DNA of 47,514 bases from a candidate division CPR3 bacterium 4484_211 (GCA_002084955.1 MZGJ01000005.1:1-47514); one strand, 5' to 3'; shown: positions 1-9,687, counted from the first letter of the stretch. Made by a program: numbers and translations. Notes: generated by a model not told the origin, from the sequence alone.

Positions 1-120
1 CGGGGATTATCTTTTAAGATAACCTTATCGGAATTAAAATAGGAAAAAATACTCATCCCGACAGAAGATGCCAGCGCCGCGATAAACCAGGAAGCTCCTG
101 CTTCAAGCCGAATTCTGGCT
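1..120 (-). pseudogene. Possible HtpX/M48 peptidase N-terminal fragment, running off the window edge
   Basis: Minus-strand translation ...LEAGASWFIAALASSVGMSIFSYFNSDKVILKDNP resembles the second TM region of HtpX (SYFNSDKVIL). It lies directly downstream of lemA, the usual lemA-htpX order. No intact N-terminus or start is visible. Confidence 0.35.
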
Positions 121-165
121 GTGCAATTCCTTCTCTTGAAACGCCGCTGACCTGCCGGTGGGGCT

Positions 166-720
166 TCACTCCTTAAAGCTGACTTTGATATCTTTTCTTT
201 CCTCTTCCTCCGCTTCAAAGAACTCCTCAGGTTTAAAACCAAAAGCGTTGGCCACGATCACGCTGGGAAAAACTTTAAGCTTGATATTGTATTCCATCAC
301 ATTGGTGTTGTAAAACTGCCGAGCGTAGGCAATTTTGTCCTCCACATCAGCTAGCTCATCCTGCAGCTTCTTAAAGTTCTCGTTGGCCTTAAGTTGAGGA
401 TAGTTCTCGGCAACGGCAAAGAGGGTCTTTAGTGTTCCACTAAGAGCATTATCCGCCTGAGCTTTTTCTTGGGGAGTGGACGCGTTAACCAAAGCGCTTC
501 GAGCTCGGCTGACATTTTCAAAAATTTCCTTTTCATGCGCCGCGTATCCCTTTACTGTTTCTACCAAATTGGGAATTAAACTAGCCCGCCGCTTTAATTG
601 AACATCAATTCCTGACCAGGATTCCTCAACTCTGGTTTTTGCGGTAACCAGCCCATTGTAGGTTCCCCAAAGGTAAAGAATAATCACCGCCAGGAAGCCA
701 AGTATTATCATTCCAATCAT
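166..720 (-). CDS. lemA: LemA family protein
   Basis: N-terminal TM followed by [45 protein letters not shown], the typical LemA core. Confidence 0.95.
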   Translation of the reverse strand: MIGMIILGFLAVIILYLWGTYNGLVTAKTRVEESWSGIDVQLKRRASLIPNLVETVKGYAAHEKEIFENVSRARSALVNASTPQEKAQADNALSGTLKTLFAVAENYPQLKANENFKKLQDELADVEDKIAYARQFYNTNVMEYNIKLKVFPSVIVANAFGFKPEEFFEAEEEERKDIKVSFKE

Positions 721-744
721 GTGTTTTCACCTCCCGTTTTTATC

Positions 745-822
745 TGGCGGGAGCGACGGGACTTGAACCCGCGACCTTCTGCGTGACAGGCAGACGCTCT
801 AAACCGTCTGAGCTACGCCCCC
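745..822 (-). tRNA. tRNA-Asp (GTC), CCA encoded
   Basis: Cloverleaf read on minus strand: GGGGGCG acceptor, CTGTCAC anticodon loop, GCGGGTTCAAGTCCCGT T-arm, 3' CCA. Confidence 0.95.
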
Positions 823-907
823 AACAGCTACATCCTATCAAACTCTTGTCTTTTGGTCAATTAACTGCTATAGTATAACATGCTATCACACAACACTGCC
901 CGGGGAG

Positions 908-1726
908 GTGATATATCTGGCAGAAACTAAAATTTCCGATTTAGATACAAAAGAAAAAATTTTGCAGTCAAGGGAATCGCAGCTGACCACGGTCATCATT
1001 GGGATTTTGCTGGTTGTGGCTGGGTTTTTAGTCTATAGTCACTTTCAATCTCCAGCAAGTCTTTCTACCGAGGAGACAGCTCCCACCCCGGTACCTGTTG
1101 AGCAGGTAAAAGGGGAAACGGATACCAGAAAACGCTACCAGGTTAAAGAAGGAGACACTCTTTGGAGTATTGCTCAGGAAGTTTATGGCGATGGCTTTAG
1201 ATGGCGAAAAATTGCCGAAGCCAATAATATTCCTTTGGAGCGGCCCTATGTAGAAGAAGGCCAGGAATTGGTTATTCCCGGCCCCGGAGAGGAATTAGCC
1301 GAAGAAACCAAAGATTTGATCTATACGGTACAAAAAGGCGACAGCTTATGGAAAATTGCCGAAGAAAAGCTGGGCAGTGGGTTTAGGTGGAAGGATCTGG
1401 CCAGAGTCAACAACATTCCTTTAGAAAATCCGCTAATTGATGTCGGTCAAAGCTTGATTGTCAGCGGGTTTGGCGGTCCGGAGGAAGGAGATGTCCTTTC
1501 TGCGCTGAGTACCGAACCTGCCAACGGAGGAATGAAGACCACTGAGACTTATACTGTTAAGAGAGGTGATACGCTCTGGGGGTTGGCGGAAAAGTTTTAT
1601 GGCAATGGAGGTGACTGGGTAAAAATTTTTGATTCTCCCGAGAATGATTTGAGCATGTACTCTCCTTTAAGCGGTGGTTCGGCCTATCCATTAATCCACG
1701 CCGGTAATGTTTTGGTGATACCTTAA
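908..1726 (+). CDS. Membrane-anchored protein with three LysM domains
   Basis: One TM helix then three LysM-like repeats (YQVKEGDTLWSIAQEVYGDG.., YTVQKGDSLWKIAEEKLGSG.., YTVKRGDTLWGLAEKFYGNG..). The start is uncertain: GTG908 overlaps the SD, and CTG917 is possible. Confidence 0.85.
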   Translation: MIYLAETKISDLDTKEKILQSRESQLTTVIIGILLVVAGFLVYSHFQSPASLSTEETAPTPVPVEQVKGETDTRKRYQVKEGDTLWSIAQEVYGDGFRWRKIAEANNIPLERPYVEEGQELVIPGPGEELAEETKDLIYTVQKGDSLWKIAEEKLGSGFRWKDLARVNNIPLENPLIDVGQSLIVSGFGGPEEGDVLSALSTEPANGGMKTTETYTVKRGDTLWGLAEKFYGNGGDWVKIFDSPENDLSMYSPLSGGSAYPLIHAGNVLVIP

Positions 1727-1794
1727 CGAGGCTCGGCTTACTTCTCCGCTTATCCGGTGCGGTTTTTAATAAAAGCGGCAACTCTTTTTTTCTT

Positions 1795-1867
1795 GCGAGA
1801 GTAGCTCAGCTGGTAGAGCATCTGCTTCCCAAGCAGAAGGTCGCGGGTTCAAGACCCGTCTCTCGCT
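1795..1867 (+). tRNA. tRNA-Gly (CCC), CCA not encoded
   Basis: GCGAGAG acceptor, TTCCCAA anticodon loop, GCGGGTTCAAGACCCGT T-arm, followed by TAAT. Confidence 0.93.
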
Positions 1868-1932
1868 AATGGCAGAGATTACCAATAGAAGACTTGACGT
1901 TTCTTAAACCATCTACTAGGATGGAGGGTAGG

Positions 1933-2676
1933 ATGGTGGAAAGAAAGCATATTATCCGAACCGAAAGGCTTTGCAAGGAGTTTCCCGCCGGACGGCGGCA
2001 GATTGGTGTCCTTCATGATATAGATCTTCATATTTACCCCCGGGAATTTACTATTATCTACGGGCCCTCTGGGTCCGGGAAATCCACCTTGCTGAATACG
2101 CTTTTGGGGCTGGAGCCGCCGACCAGGGGTAAAGTTTTTGTGCGGGGCCGCGATCTTTTCAAAATGGCCGATGACCAACGAGCCGAATTTAGAAACCGGA
2201 ACTACGGAGTGGTTTACCAGCAGCCGTATTGGGTTAAAAGCCTTAATGTTTTGGAAAATGTCTCTTTGCCTCTGCTTCTTCGGGGGGAATCACTAAAATT
2301 TGCTCGGGGAAGAGCCATGTATTCAATAGAGCAGGTAGGCTTGGAACGGTTTGCCAAATACGCTCCCACCCAGCTTTCCGGCGGGCAACAGCAAAAAGTA
2401 AGCCTGGCGCGCGCTTTGGTTACCGATCCCTCGGTAATTGTTGCCGACGAGCCGACCGGCAATCTGGACACCGCTTCCTCCAATGAGGTTATTGAAATGT
2501 TCATGGATCTCATTCAGCGGCTTGGCCGCACGGTGGTTATGGTAACCCACGAATTAAGATTTCTGGAATATGCCCACCGGGCTATATCTATTAGAGACGG
2601 TAAAATTGAAGGAGAATTTGGCAAAAGCGAGATAAAAAATTTGGTTAAAGACCTGAAGGCTATCGGAATAAAATAA
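1933..2676 (+). CDS. ABC transporter ATP-binding protein (MacB/LolD type)
   Basis: Walker [10 protein letters not shown], signature [15 protein letters not shown], Walker [13 protein letters not shown]. Start chosen at the ATG after GGAGGG; the ORF extends upstream to 1894. Confidence 0.92.
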   Translation: MVERKHIIRTERLCKEFPAGRRQIGVLHDIDLHIYPREFTIIYGPSGSGKSTLLNTLLGLEPPTRGKVFVRGRDLFKMADDQRAEFRNRNYGVVYQQPYWVKSLNVLENVSLPLLLRGESLKFARGRAMYSIEQVGLERFAKYAPTQLSGGQQQKVSLARALVTDPSVIVADEPTGNLDTASSNEVIEMFMDLIQRLGRTVVMVTHELRFLEYAHRAISIRDGKIEGEFGKSEIKNLVKDLKAIGIK

Positions 2677-3887
2677 TGAAGATTTCCTCTCTTTTTATTA
2701 TTGCTTTTAAGACACTATTCGGCAAAAAGCTCCGCAGTCTCTTGACCATCGGAGGGGTAACAGTGGGTATCGGGGCGATTGTCTTTTTGGTTTCTTTAGG
2801 TTACGGCGTTGAAAATCTGATTGTGGAAAGGATAACCGGACTGGATGCCCTGCGCATTATTGATGTTTCCACCATAAAAAGCAAGATTGTCAGGCTGGAC
2901 AGAGAAACTCTAGAGAGATTGTCTTCCCTGCAGAATGTAGAAGCGGTGGAACCGCTTATTAGTTCTCCCGGTCAGATAAGTTTTGGCGGGTCTTCTACTG
3001 ATGTGGTCGTCTTTGCTTCCAGCCAGGAATACATAGAGATGTCCGGCATTAAGGCCAGTTTCGGATCGGTTTTTGATCCTGGAACCGATAAACTAATCGT
3101 CAACGCGGCTGTTCTTAGGCTGGTGGGGGTTGATGAAGCAAATTACGGCCAGACGGTTGGTCAACAGGCCAAATTGAATGTGATCATTAATGCCGAACAG
3201 CAAAGATCCGAATCGGTGCCTAATCCTGAAGCAAAGAGCATAGAAAAGGATTTATCTATTGCCGGGGTAATTAGTGATAATGAAACCCCTTATGTGTTTG
3301 TTCCCCGTGAACTTCTGGAAAAAGAAGGGGTTTTAAATTATTCTCAGGCTAAAGTTAAGGTAAAGAATAAGTCTGATTTGGAATTAGTGCGCCAAAAGAT
3401 TGAGTCTCTTGGGTTGAGCACCACCTCGGCCTCGGACACGGTTCAGCAAATTGACCAGATTTTTTCGCTTTTTCGGATAATTTTAGCTGCTCTTGGTTCA
3501 ATTGCCTTGGTTGTGGCCGCTTTGGGCATGTTTAATACTCTAACCGTTTCTCTTTTGGAACGAACCCGCGAGGTGGGTTTAATGAAGGCTTTGGGAGCGA
3601 AAAAAAGAGATGTCTTCTCGCTTTTCCTTTCTGAGGCAATGATAATTTCCTGTATTGGGGGAGGCTTGGGGGTGGTGTTTGGGTTCTTTCTGGGCGAAGG
3701 GGCTAATTATATTTTAAATTACTTGGCGCAATCTACCGGAAATGAGCCGGTGGACATTTTCCACACGCCTTTCTTTTTTGTTTTGATTATTATCCTTTTT
3801 TCTTTTGTGGTCGGTTTTATTACCGGAATGTATCCCTCACGGCGCGCCAGCCGCCTTAATCCTCTGGATGCCCTAAGGTATGAATAA
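2676..3887 (+). CDS. FtsX/MacB-like ABC transporter permease
   Basis: N-terminal TM, periplasmic domain and C-terminal three TMs with LLERTREVGLMKALGAKKRDV and MYPSRRASRLNPLDALRYE. Overlaps the ATPase gene stop. Confidence 0.92.
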   Translation: MKISSLFIIAFKTLFGKKLRSLLTIGGVTVGIGAIVFLVSLGYGVENLIVERITGLDALRIIDVSTIKSKIVRLDRETLERLSSLQNVEAVEPLISSPGQISFGGSSTDVVVFASSQEYIEMSGIKASFGSVFDPGTDKLIVNAAVLRLVGVDEANYGQTVGQQAKLNVIINAEQQRSESVPNPEAKSIEKDLSIAGVISDNETPYVFVPRELLEKEGVLNYSQAKVKVKNKSDLELVRQKIESLGLSTTSASDTVQQIDQIFSLFRIILAALGSIALVVAALGMFNTLTVSLLERTREVGLMKALGAKKRDVFSLFLSEAMIISCIGGGLGVVFGFFLGEGANYILNYLAQSTGNEPVDIFHTPFFFVLIIILFSFVVGFITGMYPSRRASRLNPLDALRYE

Positions 3888-3930
3888 AAATTCTTTACCC
3901 ACCCGCGCTTTTTTGTTATATTCCTAATGA

Positions 3931-6900
3931 ATGAAGTCTTCAATTACTCAATTAAAGGAAGGATTAGTTAAAGATTTATCTCCTTTTACCCCTTTACTTA
4001 AAGGCTTTGGCTTATTAGTCTTAGTCGGCTTACTTCTCGGCATATTTCAACATCAGTCCTTGCAAAAAGGACCAACTACCTATCATCGTGAGATTTTGGG
4101 GTTAAGTCAAGCTTCAATTACCAAAAATACGGACACCCATTTTAACCAGGGATCTTTTTCCTCTACCGAAGTTTCGGGAACTGGCAGTGGAGCAGTCGTC
4201 CAACTGGCTGGTAGTGGCGGCGAAAACTGGTGGAACTCTAGTTATTCTTTTAGGAAGCAACTTACAGTGACCAATAATTCAGGAAGTCAAGCTCTGGCCC
4301 AAGGAAGTCTAGTGGCTTTAACGCTTAATCACCAGGCATTGGTGAACAATTCTAAGTCACAAGCAGACGGTGATGATATCCGAATAGTATATTATTCGGG
4401 TGGTAATACGGAAATTTCCCGGGCGGTAGCAGTTGATACCGGCTGGAACCAGGTAGACTCTAAGGTGATGTTTAAGACCCAGACCGAGATTGGTGCCGGC
4501 AGTTCGGATAATAATTATTGGCTTTACTACGGAAACGATTCTGTTGGCGCCCCCCCAGATATTAATATCGGTTTTGGTGACGGTTCTGATGGTGACTTAA
4601 CTGTGACCAGTGCGGGGACAGTAGTTAATAATTATGCCTATATTACCGACGCCACAGTCGCTTCCGGCTCAACAACTTTTAATGTTAACGATACTTCCGG
4701 CTTCACTGCCGGGGATGAAATTTTAGTCATTCAAGTTCAACACGACGGTGCCAATTCCAATGCCGGTGTGTACGAATTTCGGGAAATCTCCTCTATCAAT
4801 GGCGACCAGATTACATTAGGTTCAGCACTGAGTAATACCTACTATTCCAATGATTTTGATAATGCCACAGCTTCGGCTGCCCAAATTGTTAGAGTTCCCC
4901 AGTATGGGAATGTGAGTATTAGCTCGGGTGCAAGTATTACAGCTCCAGCTTGGAATGGTTACCAAGGGGGAATTGTTGTTTTTCGGGCGCAGGGCACGGT
5001 GAATATCGCCGGAGATATTGATGTTAGTGCCAAAGGTTATCGTGGGGGGTACCATGGGGCTTCCAGTAACTGTGATGGTGCTCAAGGAGAGAGTTATAAA
5101 GGGAAAGATACCACTAACACTTGCTATGGCTACGGAGCTAAGAAGCTGGCCAAAGAAGGTGGCGGCGGATCTTATATTTGTGGCGGGGGCGGAGAATATG
5201 CGGGTAATTCTACTAATAGCGATGACTGGAATGGTGATGGTGGTGATGAGTATGCGCGGCACGGTGAAACCTACGGCCAGGCAGATTTAAGCACAATATT
5301 TTTTGGTTCTGGCGGCGGAGGTCAATGGGATGGAAGTGAGGGCGGCGGTTGTGGTAGCCAAACAATTTCTGATGGCGGTAATGGAGGAGGGATAGTCTTT
5401 ATTTACGCTAATCAAATAACTTCCTCTACCGAGGGTATTTTATCCCAGGGACAAAGTACCAGCGGTTGTCAACGCGGTTCCTTCACCTATGGCTCTTCGG
5501 GGGGAGCCGGAGGATCAATATTTTTGATGGCCGAGGATATTAGTGGGACCGCGGGTTTTGCTGATGCCACAGGAGGTTCAGGTAATCATAGCCCCCAGAG
5601 AAGCGGCGGCGATGGTGGAGACGGCCGAGTTCGCTTGGTTTATTCCAGTCTCACGGGGTCTTCTTTTCCTTCAGCTTCAGATAAGGATTGGGATGATGAT
5701 GCCAGCGTTTCTGCGGGCGACGAGGTTTCGGTTCTTCCTCCATCAGGGAATTGGGCTTCTCCTACAAACTCCAATGTCATTGATCTTATCTGGAACGGAG
5801 GTTGGGGGGATGGGTCGGACAGTTCCACGGCCTTTTCGGCGACAGTTGCCAATGTAGGGGCAAACTCTTCAATAACTTTTGAAATGAAAGCCGCCTCAAG
5901 TGTAGTTGATCTTTTATCAGCCAGCTATATTACCTTGGGGACAGCTAATTCGGGGACGACTTTTACCAAGACGAAATCTGATTTGGACGCTTTAGGTTTA
6001 GATGCGGGAAGTAACCGGTATCTTCAGGTACGGGCCGCACTTGCCTCTGCGAATGGGGTTACTAACCCTCAGCTGGACTCATTTACTATTTACTACATGG
6101 CCGACCAAGACAATCCCAGTAATCCCACAAGTTTAACGGCGTTGAGTGCTGACGGGGGTGCAGTAATAAACACAGATACCTGGTACAACTATCCGAGTCC
6201 CTATTTTAGCTGGAGCGGGGCGAGTGATGCTGACAGTGGGGTAGCTGGTTATTATGTATATTTTGGCACGAGCAGTAGTGCCAATCCCTTAACGGCGGGC
6301 AGTTACCAGACAAATGCAAGCTATGCCGCTTCGTCCCTGTCTAGCCCAAATACCTACTACCTGCGCATAAAAACCAAAGATAATGCTGGCAATGTCTCCT
6401 CGGACACCTGGGCGCCGTTTAGTTACCGATACGAAACAGGGGAGCCTGCCAATCCCTCATCAGTTTCTGTATTGCCGGTGGGCTACACTTCCATCAATTC
6501 TTTTCAATTCAACTGGACTCAAGGGAGTGATGATGATTCGGGCATTTGGGGGTATTGCTACAAAACAGGGACAACGGATACGGAGAGTGTTTACTATACA
6601 GATCAATGTACTACCGAGACTTCAGTGTCTTCTATTCCCGCCTACCAGAATGATGTCAATATTTTTTATGTTCGAGCCAAAGATAACGCCAATAATGTTA
6701 ACAGTTCCTACAAGCAGATCAACTATTACTACAATGCCAATGCTCCCAGTGCCCCCCAGAATGTGGTGGTAACTGCGGCTTCTTCCATTGCGGGTACCAA
6801 TTGTACTTCCACAGATAACTGTTTTAGCGTTAGCTGGGATCTGCCAGCAGAATATTCGGGAAGTATTGAGGCCTACTACTATTCCATTAATGTGGAGCCC

Positions 6901-9111
6901 ACAGATAGTAATAGCACACAGACTAATGAGAGTCAGACGACTAACCGGGCTCTTAGTGCCCGTCCTTTGGCAACGCAACAGGGCGAGAATACTTTCTACA
7001 TTGTAGCTAAAGACAACAGCGGGAACATCAATTACAACATATACGGCAGTGCGACTTTTACAACCACTACCACGGCTCCAGGAATTCCAACCAATGTCCA
7101 ACTTAGCGATTCTTCAAACAGGGATGCAGAGAAATATCAATTAACAATTACCTGGGATGCTCCAAGTGAAGTAGGTTCAGGAATAGATCATTACAATATT
7201 TACCGTTCTACTGATGGGTCTAGCTACAGTCGGGTAGCTACGGCTTCGGCGGGCAGCACAGGCTATTTAGACACGGGTCTTGATAACAGCACCCGGTACT
7301 ATTACAAAGTAAGCGCCGAAGATAATGCCGGTGCAGAGGGGAGTTTTAGTACTGTGGTCAGTGAAATACCTACAGGGAGATACACCACTCCGCCGGAAAT
7401 TATTGTGGAGCCCAGCGTTAGCACTTCCATACTTTCGGCTACGGTATCCTGGCAGATGGAGCGGAGCTGCAAAGGCTATGTGCAGTTTAGAGAAAGCCAG
7501 GAGTCTAATTTTGTCGAGCAGGGGCCGGGGACAAGTGCTCTGGAGCATGAGGTAACGGTGGTAGGGCTTAAAGCTGATACCACTTACTACTACCGTATTC
7601 GTTGTGAGGATATTGATGGGAACGAGGCTTTTTCTGAGGAGGCGACTTTTAGCACGAACGATGCTCCCAGCGCGCCGATTAACCTGGCAGTAAGTCCGGC
7701 GAACAGCAGCACCAACAGCTTTGCCTTTTCCTGGGATGCTCCCACAGATATTGGGGTAACGATTGACTATTACTATTACAGTATTAATCAAGAACCTAAT
7801 GAGAGCAACATTTCCAAGACAGCCTTAACTAAATTAGATGCCGGGCCGTATGCTACCCAACAGGGGGTGAATACCTTTTATGTGGTGGCCGTGGATGATG
7901 CCGGAAATTACAATTTTGATAATTACGCCTCGGTCTCCTTTACCGCGCAAACCATGGCTCCGGGAATTCCTCGTAATGTTCAGGTGACGGACAGCTCCGA
8001 CCGCGCCAATAAAAGTTATCGTCTAACTATAGCCTGGAACAAACCATCAGACGGAATGGTTGACCACTACGATATCTACCGCTCACAGGACAACTCTGCT
8101 TTCACTAAGGTGGCGCAGGTAAGTGCTACAGGCTTCCTGGATACGGACTTAGATACCAATACCGTCTATTATTACTATGTCAAGTCAATTGACAACGCCG
8201 GGGCAACTTCAGCCCCGTCTACTACAGTCAGCAAGCAACCCACAGGCCGATATGTTACCCCGCCGGATTATGAAGGGGAGCCTAGTGTAGAAGCAACCTC
8301 CACCACGGCGGTTATTAAATGGACTACGGACCGGGCATCTACCTCTTTTGTCAATTATGGTGTTACTGAGGACATAGGGGAATCCAAGGGGAGTCTAGAA
8401 GAAGTTATTGCCCACGAGGTTGAACTAAGCGGGCTTGATCCTGCAACTAAATATTACTATCGGGTTCAGTCTTTTGACGAGGCTCGGGATTATACACTGG
8501 AGGAGGCTCAGTCCGATCTTTTCACTTTTACCACCTCGGTGGCTCCCGCGATTTCAGATGTAAAGATTGAGGATGTACGGCAGACAACGGCAATTGTTAG
8601 TTGGAAGACAACGACGGTGAGTACTTCCACAGTCAAATACGGGAAAACAACTGATTATGGGGGAACTATAGAGGATAAAAGTACGGGGTCAACAACAATA
8701 CACACCGTCCGTCTTGGGGATCTTGATTCTGAGAGCCTGTATCATGTACGAGTACTGGGCACAGACACAGAGGGGAACAAACTTGAGAGTGACGACTATG
8801 TATTCCAAACACTGGCTTTCCCAAGAATTTTCAACCTAAGTTTTGAGCCGGTGGCCGGGGCAGCCAGCGCCACCATAGTGGTTAGTTGGGAGACTAATGT
8901 GGAGACAGACAGCATTGTAGAGTTCGCGCCCGCAGGGGAGACATTTGCGGAGAAGGCAAGTTCTGAATTGGTGAAAGAACATGAGTTAACTATTGCCGAT
9001 CTCCAAGATAATACGGTTTATCATTTCCGGGCAAAGGGACGGGATCAATTTGGGAATGTGGCTCTGTCGGACCTGCAGGTTTATTCTACCCCTTTGAAGA
9101 TACCACTTTAA
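3931..9111 (+). CDS. Giant surface protein: N-terminal TM, DUF2341, Gly-rich region, multiple FN3-like domains
   Basis: 1726 aa; WWNSSYSFRKQLTV...YWLYYGN (DUF2341-like), Gly-rich block, then repeated FN3-like strands (TTYYYRIRCED, TKYYYRVQSFDE, TVYHFRAKGRD). Confidence 0.88.
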   Translation: MKSSITQLKEGLVKDLSPFTPLLKGFGLLVLVGLLLGIFQHQSLQKGPTTYHREILGLSQASITKNTDTHFNQGSFSSTEVSGTGSGAVVQLAGSGGENWWNSSYSFRKQLTVTNNSGSQALAQGSLVALTLNHQALVNNSKSQADGDDIRIVYYSGGNTEISRAVAVDTGWNQVDSKVMFKTQTEIGAGSSDNNYWLYYGNDSVGAPPDINIGFGDGSDGDLTVTSAGTVVNNYAYITDATVASGSTTFNVNDTSGFTAGDEILVIQVQHDGANSNAGVYEFREISSINGDQITLGSALSNTYYSNDFDNATASAAQIVRVPQYGNVSISSGASITAPAWNGYQGGIVVFRAQGTVNIAGDIDVSAKGYRGGYHGASSNCDGAQGESYKGKDTTNTCYGYGAKKLAKEGGGGSYICGGGGEYAGNSTNSDDWNGDGGDEYARHGETYGQADLSTIFFGSGGGGQWDGSEGGGCGSQTISDGGNGGGIVFIYANQITSSTEGILSQGQSTSGCQRGSFTYGSSGGAGGSIFLMAEDISGTAGFADATGGSGNHSPQRSGGDGGDGRVRLVYSSLTGSSFPSASDKDWDDDASVSAGDEVSVLPPSGNWASPTNSNVIDLIWNGGWGDGSDSSTAFSATVANVGANSSITFEMKAASSVVDLLSASYITLGTANSGTTFTKTKSDLDALGLDAGSNRYLQVRAALASANGVTNPQLDSFTIYYMADQDNPSNPTSLTALSADGGAVINTDTWYNYPSPYFSWSGASDADSGVAGYYVYFGTSSSANPLTAGSYQTNASYAASSLSSPNTYYLRIKTKDNAGNVSSDTWAPFSYRYETGEPANPSSVSVLPVGYTSINSFQFNWTQGSDDDSGIWGYCYKTGTTDTESVYYTDQCTTETSVSSIPAYQNDVNIFYVRAKDNANNVNSSYKQINYYYNANAPSAPQNVVVTAASSIAGTNCTSTDNCFSVSWDLPAEYSGSIEAYYYSINVEPTDSNSTQTNESQTTNRALSARPLATQQGENTFYIVAKDNSGNINYNIYGSATFTTTTTAPGIPTNVQLSDSSNRDAEKYQLTITWDAPSEVGSGIDHYNIYRSTDGSSYSRVATASAGSTGYLDTGLDNSTRYYYKVSAEDNAGAEGSFSTVVSEIPTGRYTTPPEIIVEPSVSTSILSATVSWQMERSCKGYVQFRESQESNFVEQGPGTSALEHEVTVVGLKADTTYYYRIRCEDIDGNEAFSEEATFSTNDAPSAPINLAVSPANSSTNSFAFSWDAPTDIGVTIDYYYYSINQEPNESNISKTALTKLDAGPYATQQGVNTFYVVAVDDAGNYNFDNYASVSFTAQTMAPGIPRNVQVTDSSDRANKSYRLTIAWNKPSDGMVDHYDIYRSQDNSAFTKVAQVSATGFLDTDLDTNTVYYYYVKSIDNAGATSAPSTTVSKQPTGRYVTPPDYEGEPSVEATSTTAVIKWTTDRASTSFVNYGVTEDIGESKGSLEEVIAHEVELSGLDPATKYYYRVQSFDEARDYTLEEAQSDLFTFTTSVAPAISDVKIEDVRQTTAIVSWKTTTVSTSTVKYGKTTDYGGTIEDKSTGSTTIHTVRLGDLDSESLYHVRVLGTDTEGNKLESDDYVFQTLAFPRIFNLSFEPVAGAASATIVVSWETNVETDSIVEFAPAGETFAEKASSELVKEHELTIADLQDNTVYHFRAKGRDQFGNVALSDLQVYSTPLKIPL

Positions 9112-9344
9112 CCAACTCACATCTGGTGATTGTCTCCGATCTTCGGCCCTCTAAGCCCTATCATTTGCGGGTAATTTCCAAAGACGGGGCGGGCAATGAA
9201 ACAAAATCTCAAGATCACGCGGAAATTACCGGGCGCGCCGCGGAAATTACCGGGCGCGCCACGGAAAGCGTGTTGGATTTGATTATTGTCAACCTGCAGG
9301 AAAGCTTTGGGTGGCTGGGCAATTTGGGGAAAATTTTTAGGTAG
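9090..9344 (+). pseudogene. Out-of-frame C-terminal continuation of the giant FN3 protein
   Basis: Frame 3 reads PFEDTTLTNSHLVIVSDLRPSKPYHLRVISKDGAGNETKSQDH..., the C-terminal half of an FN3 domain, adjoining the TAA at 9109-9111. Confidence 0.75.
9219..9260. repeat. Perfect 21-bp tandem duplication (GCGGAAATTACCGGGCGCGCC x2)
   Basis: Read directly; encodes AEITGRA twice in the frame-3 continuation. Confidence 0.97.
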
Positions 9345-9355
9345 CGGCCGGACGG

Positions 9356-9431
9356 TGGCGCCGACGGCAGGATTCGAACCTGCGGCCTACTGCTTAGAAG
9401 GCAGTTGCTCTATCCTCTGAGCTACGCCGGC
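9356..9431 (-). tRNA. tRNA-Arg (TCT), CCA encoded
   Basis: GCCGGCG acceptor, CTTCTAA anticodon loop, GCAGGTTCGAATCCTGC T-arm. Confidence 0.95.
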
Positions 9432-9435
9432 TTTT

Positions 9436-9524
9436 TGGTGGGCGAAGGGAGACTTGAACTCCCACGATCATTGATGATCATTAGCTTCTGAAGCTAACGC
9501 GTCTGCCAATTCCGCCATTCGCCC
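9436..9524 (-). tRNA. tRNA-Leu (CAG), CCA encoded
   Basis: Class II tRNA with long variable arm; GGGCGAA acceptor, TTCAGAA anticodon loop. Confidence 0.95.
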
Positions 9525-9569
9525 TCAGCGAATTGTTCAGCAATTATATTTTAACACGAGGATGGGTCA

Positions 9570-9660
9570 TGAATACCCAACTTGGTTGTAATGACAATAA
9601 CCAAGCACCAAATTACAAACAAATTCTAAATCCAAAATTCAAATAACCAAAACTTTTTGC
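9570..9660. repeat. A-rich dispersed intergenic repeat, copy 1
   Basis: ...GACAATAACCAAGCACCAAATTACAAACAAATTCTAAATCCAAAATTCAAATAACCAAAACTTT; near-identical to sequence at 29511 and 46566. Confidence 0.85.
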
Positions 9661-9671
9661 ATGGATAGGTC

Positions 9672-9687
9672 GCAGACTGAAGTCTGC
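9672..9687. repeat. Palindrome GCAGACT-GA-AGTCTGC
   Basis: Perfect 7-bp arms, 2-nt loop; same architecture at 29461 and 29369. Confidence 0.85.

Noticed and set aside
4822-7791. Antisense and alternate-frame ORFs inside the giant FN3 gene (4822-5262, 5018-5290, 5543-5857, 6383-6772, 6622-7101, 7267-7791)
   Set aside because: Low-complexity translations fully overlapping a clearly coding frame; no recognisable domains.
9090-9096. Confident call of programmed -1 frameshifting
   Set aside because: The heptamer pattern fits, but the downstream FN3 domain lacks its first half and no clear stimulatory structure is visible; mutation or sequencing error is equally plausible.
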